From NCBI GenBank assembly GCA_015231395.1, contig JADGBP010000014.1, forward strand, positions 1 to 14,342: a stretch of 14,342 nucleotides of DNA. The letters are read 5' to 3'. Shown here one piece after another: positions 13,757-14,342 of the stretch. How positions within the stretch are numbered: position 1 is the first letter of the stretch; each line of letters opens with the position of its first letter. Origin of the DNA: Desulfamplus sp. (GTDB lineage Bacteria; Desulfobacterota; Desulfobacteria; Desulfobacterales; Desulfobacteraceae). The translations under genes and the position numbers were made by a program. The notes under the pieces were generated by a model. It saw nothing but the letters and a program-made list of their open reading frames with translations, did not search any database and had not been told where the DNA came from.

Positions 13757-14342
13757 TCACTGCGAGAACCGCACCTTTGGGCACAGAATCCCCGCTGCCG
13801 AAATTGAGGGATTTCACTACTCCGTCAACTGGTGAGGGAAGACCATTCTCCATCTTCATTGCTTCAAGGACAACAACTATATCTCCTTTTTTGACGCTCT
13901 GCCCGATCGCTTTTTCATACTTGATGATCATTCCGGGCATGGGTGCTTTAAGTTCACCAACCGCTGGTGCTGCTGCTGCTGTGGGGCTTGCTGCTGACAT
14001 TGTTGCAGAGCTTGATATTGACGTTGCTGGTGCTGACGTTTTTTGAGGTGCTGTTTTTGGCAATGCTGGTTGAACTGCCAATTTTGGTGGAGCTGGTCTT
14101 GAAGGCATTTGCTGAACTGAATGTCTGGCTAAACCTTGAGTCTGAAAAGAAGTTTGCACAGGTGCAAACTGTTGAGCATATGCAATCATAGGAGAACCTC
14201 CAACCTCATCAACTCCAACCTCAAAGTACTCTCCATCAACAAAGACGTTAAAAGTGCGTAAAGATTCTGTTTTTGAAGGTGCTTCACTTGTGCATTTACA
14301 ATTACAATGTTTTACTGAATCGGAAGTAGAAGCCGCAGCAAC
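13749..14342 (-). CDS. C-terminal part of a biotinylated carboxylase/decarboxylase subunit, cut by the right edge
   Basis: The frame is open through the window edge with no stop in the 51 codons before the first internal ATG (14189), so that ATG is not the start and the gene continues to the right. Visible in order are a short Cys-rich segment (CNCKC), a strand reading RTFNVFVDGEYFEVGVDEVG, an Ala/Pro/Ser-rich swivelling linker of about 55 residues, and a biotinyl domain beginning ELKAPMPGMI. The biotin attachment motif is EAMKMEN, with the lysine codon at 13854-13856, ending DSVPKGAVLAVIE. The NVFVDGE..EV strand before a Pro/Ala linker is typical of oxaloacetate decarboxylase alpha, pyruvate carboxylase subunit B and the gamma subunits of methylmalonyl- or glutaconyl-CoA decarboxylases. 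Without the rest, these cannot be separated. The domain carries carboxyl groups between two active sites. Confidence 0.85.
   Translation of the reverse strand, partial: VAAASTSDSVKHCNCKCTSEAPSKTESLRTFNVFVDGEYFEVGVDEVGGSPMIAYAQQFAPVQTSFQTQGLARHSVQQMPSRPAPPKLAVQPALPKTAPQKTSAPATSISSSATMSAASPTAAAAPAVGELKAPMPGMIIKYEKAIGQSVKKGDIVVVLEAMKMENGLPSPVDGVVKSLNFGSGDSVPKGAVLAVIE

Noticed and set aside
13967..14191. Leu-rich 74-residue open frame on the plus strand
   Set aside because: It is antisense to the Ala/Pro-rich linker of the biotin protein, whose GCA/GCT-rich codons create it.

Overview
The window is an AT-rich bacterial chromosomal fragment. A tungsten-type aldehyde ferredoxin oxidoreductase, a large cytoplasmic hybrid histidine kinase, a DUF6125-like protein, a biotin-dependent carboxylase or decarboxylase subunit and many dispersed palindromic repeats together suggest an anaerobic Desulfobacterales-type organism (former Deltaproteobacteria). 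This placement is inferred from gene content; there is no rRNA or other phylogenetic marker.

Layout. Positions 1-219 hold the 3' end of a family-3 solute-binding protein. Next, on the same strand, is an 1180-residue PAS-PAS-PAS-HisKA-HATPase-REC-Hpt kinase (308-3850). On the minus strand, read right to left, a PhaC-like alpha/beta hydrolase (8522-6618) is followed by an aldehyde ferredoxin oxidoreductase (6512-4359) and a ThiS/MoaD-like sulfur carrier (4108-3911). These three may be one transcription unit. A plus-strand MFS exporter (8817-10052) converges on a minus-strand single-pass membrane protein of unknown function (12097-10145). This convergent pair is bracketed by two inverted copies of a ~103-bp MITE-like element. 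Further right, all on the minus strand, are a DUF6125-like cysteine-rich protein (13035-12283), a solitary HicB-type protein (13503-13084) and the C-terminal part of a biotinylated carboxylase/decarboxylase subunit that runs off the right edge (14342-13749).

Non-coding and repeat content is unusually rich. It includes the MITE pair, a 144-bp nested inverted repeat between the oxidoreductase and the sulfur carrier, and a dispersed intergenic element with the 16-mer TTTACCGTGAAAACAC and a GGTCGG...CCGACC hairpin. There are also many short tandem duplications: at least five inside the kinase gene, one inside the unknown membrane protein, and three at or next to stop codons of other genes. I found no CRISPR array, tRNA, rRNA or transposase gene.

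I do not see a clear-cut new defence or mobile system. The observations most worth following up are the PhaC-like / oxidoreductase / sulfur-carrier locus, the MITE-bracketed convergent pair with its unknown membrane protein, and the tandem-duplication tendency concentrated in the kinase linkers.
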